Assembly: GCA_017984755.1 (NCBI GenBank)
Contig: JAGNYW010000016.1
Span: 1 to 58,319, forward strand
Direction of reading: 5' to 3'
DNA: 58,319 bases
Source of the DNA: Methyloversatilis sp.
GTDB lineage: Bacteria; Pseudomonadota; Gammaproteobacteria; Burkholderiales; Rhodocyclaceae
Below, piece by piece: positions 56,166-58,319 of this stretch. A program made the position numbers and the translations under genes. The first letter of the stretch is position 1, and every line of letters begins with the position of its first letter. Under the pieces are notes generated by a model, which made no database searches, was not told the origin of the DNA, and was given only the letters and a program-made list of their open reading frames with translations.

Positions 56166-57272
56166 ATGTCCACGCCCATGACGGCCGGTGCAGGGCATGC
56201 CACCCAGCCTGCGCCGGTCGACCCGCCGTTCGGATTCTCGGCTTCGGCCGGCCCTCAGCCTGCCGAAGTGAGCGCACGCATCGCCGACGCATGCCGCCGG
56301 CGGGATCGCGGAATTCTGGCCCTGCCCTTCACATCGCCCGAATACCACGATATCCAGCGCAGGGTCGATGAACTGCTGCGACAGATGCTCGCCGTGCCGC
56401 CGCACTTCGACATCCTGTACATGGCAGGTGGTGCGAGTGCGCAATTCGCGCTGGTCCCCCTCAACCTGCTCGGGCAGCACGGACGGGCGCTGTATGTCGA
56501 CAGCGGTCACTGGGCACAGCGGGCCATCGGCGAAGCACGGCGTTACGGCGACATCGCCGTCACCAGCGCCGACGCGTCGGTCATCGACAACCCGGCGCCA
56601 CAAGCAGCTCTCTACTGTCACTACACCAGCAATGAAACCGCGAACGGCCTGCAGTTCCGGCGGCTGCCGGCGACGCCGCTGCCGCTGGTCGCCGACATGA
56701 CATCGGACCTGCTCACTGCATCGCCCGACTGGTCGCGCCATGGCCTCGTATACGCGGGTACACAGAAGACGCTGGGCGTACCCGGCTTGTGTATCGTCAT
56801 CGTACGGCGCGATCTGATCGCCGCGCCGCATCCGCTGACGCCGCGCGTGATGAACTATGCCGCACTTTCATCGGCCGCATCACGGCTGTGCACGCCACCC
56901 GTATTTGCCATGTACGCAGCGCTCTGCATGCTCGAATGGATCATGGGCGAGGGCGGCGTCGCAACCATGCAGACCCGCCTGACCGAGCGTGCGCAGGCGG
57001 TGTATCGATGCATCGACGACACGCCCGCGCTCTACCGCTGCGCAACGGACAGTGCATGGCGCTCTCTCGTGAACCCGTGTTTCGATCTGCCGGATGAAGC
57101 CACCCGCCAGTGCTTCCTCGAAGCCGCACAGACGAGCGGCCTGCGCGACCTGGCAGGCCATCCGGACGTGGGCGGCGTACGCGTGAGCCTGTACAACGGA
57201 CTGTCTGATCAGGCTGTCTGCGCATTGACCGGGTTCATGCGCGCTTTCGCGCAAGGCCGGCGGGCGCACTGA
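56166..57272 (+). CDS. SerC-like PLP aminotransferase, divergent substrate pocket
   Basis: 368 residues, alignable along its whole length with phosphoserine aminotransferase: GFSASAGPQPAEV, GGASAQFALVPLNLL, LYVDSGHWAQRAIGEARRYG, HYTSNETANGLQF, LVADMTSDLL, VYAGTQKTLGVPGL with PLP Lys201, and VRVSLYNGL with Arg339 for the alpha-carboxylate. The phosphate-binding positions of E. coli SerC are changed: the SHR loop becomes PFTSP (residues 54-58), Arg77 is Ser91, and HR (328-329) becomes His332-Pro333. So the substrate is probably not a phospho-amino acid. Start ATG 56166 is a choice (GTG 56121 overlaps the previous gene; ATG 56178 also possible). The gap to the next gene is 2 bp. Confidence 0.85.
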   Translation: MSTPMTAGAGHATQPAPVDPPFGFSASAGPQPAEVSARIADACRRRDRGILALPFTSPEYHDIQRRVDELLRQMLAVPPHFDILYMAGGASAQFALVPLNLLGQHGRALYVDSGHWAQRAIGEARRYGDIAVTSADASVIDNPAPQAALYCHYTSNETANGLQFRRLPATPLPLVADMTSDLLTASPDWSRHGLVYAGTQKTLGVPGLCIVIVRRDLIAAPHPLTPRVMNYAALSSAASRLCTPPVFAMYAALCMLEWIMGEGGVATMQTRLTERAQAVYRCIDDTPALYRCATDSAWRSLVNPCFDLPDEATRQCFLEAAQTSGLRDLAGHPDVGGVRVSLYNGLSDQAVCALTGFMRAFAQGRRAH

Positions 57273-57274
57273 AC

Positions 57275-58078
57275 ATGCCGCTGTCTGCACTGGCACTGCG
57301 CACGCGCTGGTCGGTCGCCCGCATGCATCAGGGGCGGCAGCAACCGTTCATGCCGGCCGGTCTCACTACCCCGGTTCAGGTCATGGGACTGGACTTTCCT
57401 TCACCACTGGTGCTGGCGGCAGGGTTCGACCGCCACGGAAGACTGTTCGATGCGGCCGCCCGGCTCGGTCTGGGCGCCATCGAAGCGGGCAGCATGAACT
57501 GCGCGCCCGACCGGCCGGTGCCTCCGCTGCTGTGGCCCAGGCACAGCGCAGTACGACGCGGCCTGAGTCTGGGCAAGCCACCCGGCATGACCTGGGCGCA
57601 GGCGCCTGCGGCCTTTTTGCATGCGCTGGTGAATTGGCACCGCTGCGCGGACTATGTCACGCTGAATCCGGGCCCCGACTGTCCGTCACCCGACGATCTG
57701 GCGCGGGTGATGACGGTGCTGATGGACGCACGCATGAACCTGCCACGTCGATCGCCATTGCCTTTGGTCGCCAAACTGCCGGCGCGCTGGATCGGCCGCA
57801 CGACACGCCGATCGACCCTGCATCGCTTCGCCGACACCGGCTGCGACGGGCTGCTGCTGTCGATGGAAGGTCTGACCGAACCGCCCGGCGAAGCGCTCGC
57901 GGATATCGCCGGCATCGCCGGACCCGGCATCACGCTGATCAGCGTGGGTGGCATCTCGACGCTCCATGACGTGCGCCGACGACTGCTGGCCGGCATGCAT
58001 CTGGTTCAGGTGCATCGAGCCTTCGCACGCACCCTGCCGCAACGGGACGCCATGCGCGTGCGCAGTCAGCGCGCGTGA
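57275..58078 (+). CDS. Short PyrD-like flavoprotein (dihydroorotate dehydrogenase family, atypical)
   Basis: 267 residues; related to class 2 dihydroorotate dehydrogenases: VQVMGLDFPSPLVLAAGFDRHG, AARLGLGAIEAGS, VAKLPA (Lys167) and the FMN-phosphate elements ISVGGIS and AGMHLVQVHRAF. It is ~70 residues shorter than E. coli PyrD. The NRMGFNN segment is missing, the catalytic-Ser loop (NISSPNT in E. coli) reads NPGPDCP, and AGLDK is AGFDR. It therefore probably does not make orotate. ATG 57275 is 2 bp after the SerC-like stop. Last gene of the pqq-like string. Confidence 0.82.
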   Translation: MPLSALALRTRWSVARMHQGRQQPFMPAGLTTPVQVMGLDFPSPLVLAAGFDRHGRLFDAAARLGLGAIEAGSMNCAPDRPVPPLLWPRHSAVRRGLSLGKPPGMTWAQAPAAFLHALVNWHRCADYVTLNPGPDCPSPDDLARVMTVLMDARMNLPRRSPLPLVAKLPARWIGRTTRRSTLHRFADTGCDGLLLSMEGLTEPPGEALADIAGIAGPGITLISVGGISTLHDVRRRLLAGMHLVQVHRAFARTLPQRDAMRVRSQRA

Positions 58079-58124
58079 TTCCGGCAGTTTGCAGGCCGCC
58101 GGATGCTGGATTCACATTTGCATT

Positions 58125-58319
58125 TCATTCCGTCAGGCCGTCTTGAACCAGCCCATCCGTTGCCGTCATTGCGGCTGCCAGTTCGAGCGCAAGCGCTTCG
58201 GCCTGCCGATACACCCGCTGCGCCTGCCCGGCATCGAAATCGTCGTGCTGACGTTTCTTCACACCGTGTTCATGCAGCAACAGATGACGGTCCGGTTCAA
58301 GGCCACGCTGAGCGAGGCA
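58125..58319 (-). CDS. Possible 3' end of an unknown gene running in from the right edge
   Basis: Open frame on the minus strand, 64 codons ending at TGA 58127-58125, with a helix-like end (QAQRVYRQAEALALELAAAM). No family recognised. It is convergent with the pqq-like operon. Against it: the plus strand is also open from TTG 58143 and has the higher third-position GC (about 85% versus 62%), so strand choice is uncertain. Confidence 0.35.
   Translation of the reverse strand, partial: CLAQRGLEPDRHLLLHEHGVKKRQHDDFDAGQAQRVYRQAEALALELAAAMTATDGLVQDGLTE

Overview
The window looks like a chromosomal segment of a GC-rich betaproteobacterium, probably a Rhodocyclales- or Nitrosomonadales-like relative. 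The grounds are the gene order (hrcA-hemH-grpE-dnaK-dnaJ, carA-carB-greA beside yhbY/rlmE-ftsH-folP-glmM, tpiA-secG-nuoA..N), the protein sequences, and high GC at third codon positions. The pqqA/pqqD/pqqE genes at the right end would suit a methylotroph or alcohol oxidiser, but the genus cannot be read from this DNA. No rRNA, tRNA, insertion sequence, phage gene or CRISPR array is visible. Almost the whole window is ordinary, densely packed housekeeping DNA.

Layout, left to right. 1-2411: 3'-truncated guaA and complete guaB (GMP synthesis). 2444-6014: small genes (DUF4124 protein, RnfH-like, RatA-like, smpB, bacteriohemerythrin, folK, a Nudix ADP-ribose pyrophosphatase). 6025-20767: a complete 14-gene nuoABCDEFGHIJKLMN operon on the minus strand with its own TATAAT promoter, preceded by secG and tpiA. 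22016-25881: pstS-pstC-pstA-pstB with an intercistronic terminator and a possible Pho box, but no phoU. 25920-37779: metY, glmM, folP, ftsH, rlmE, yhbY, greA, carB and carA. 37809-40391: a hybrid histidine kinase (PAS-HisKA-HATPase-REC-REC-Hpt). 40488-46136: dapB, bamE, fur, recN, nadK and hrcA. 46203-53411: hemH, a double-AP2-domain gene and a Ser/Thr kinase fused to a cyclic-nucleotide-binding domain, both lying between hemH and the heat-shock genes grpE, dnaK and dnaJ. grpE and dnaK each carry a recognisable sigma-32-type promoter.

The most unusual part is 53766-58078. A perfect FNR/Anr-type palindrome lies 170 bp upstream of a tight plus-strand gene string: pqqA (24-residue precursor with the Glu and Tyr that become PQQ), pqqD, pqqE (radical SAM, all cluster ligands present), a 49-residue single-helix membrane peptide, a four-helix membrane protein resembling the N-terminal domain of urate-oxidase-type PuuD proteins, a SerC-like PLP enzyme whose phosphate-binding residues are replaced, and a short PyrD-like flavoprotein without the usual catalytic serine. 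pqqB and pqqC, which act with O2 in the classical pathway, are absent from the cluster. The genes needed to cross-link the peptide are intact, while the finishing genes are replaced by enzymes of uncertain role. My inference, not shown by the sequence alone, is that this may be an alternative (possibly oxygen-limited) route to PQQ or to another PqqA-derived redox cofactor.
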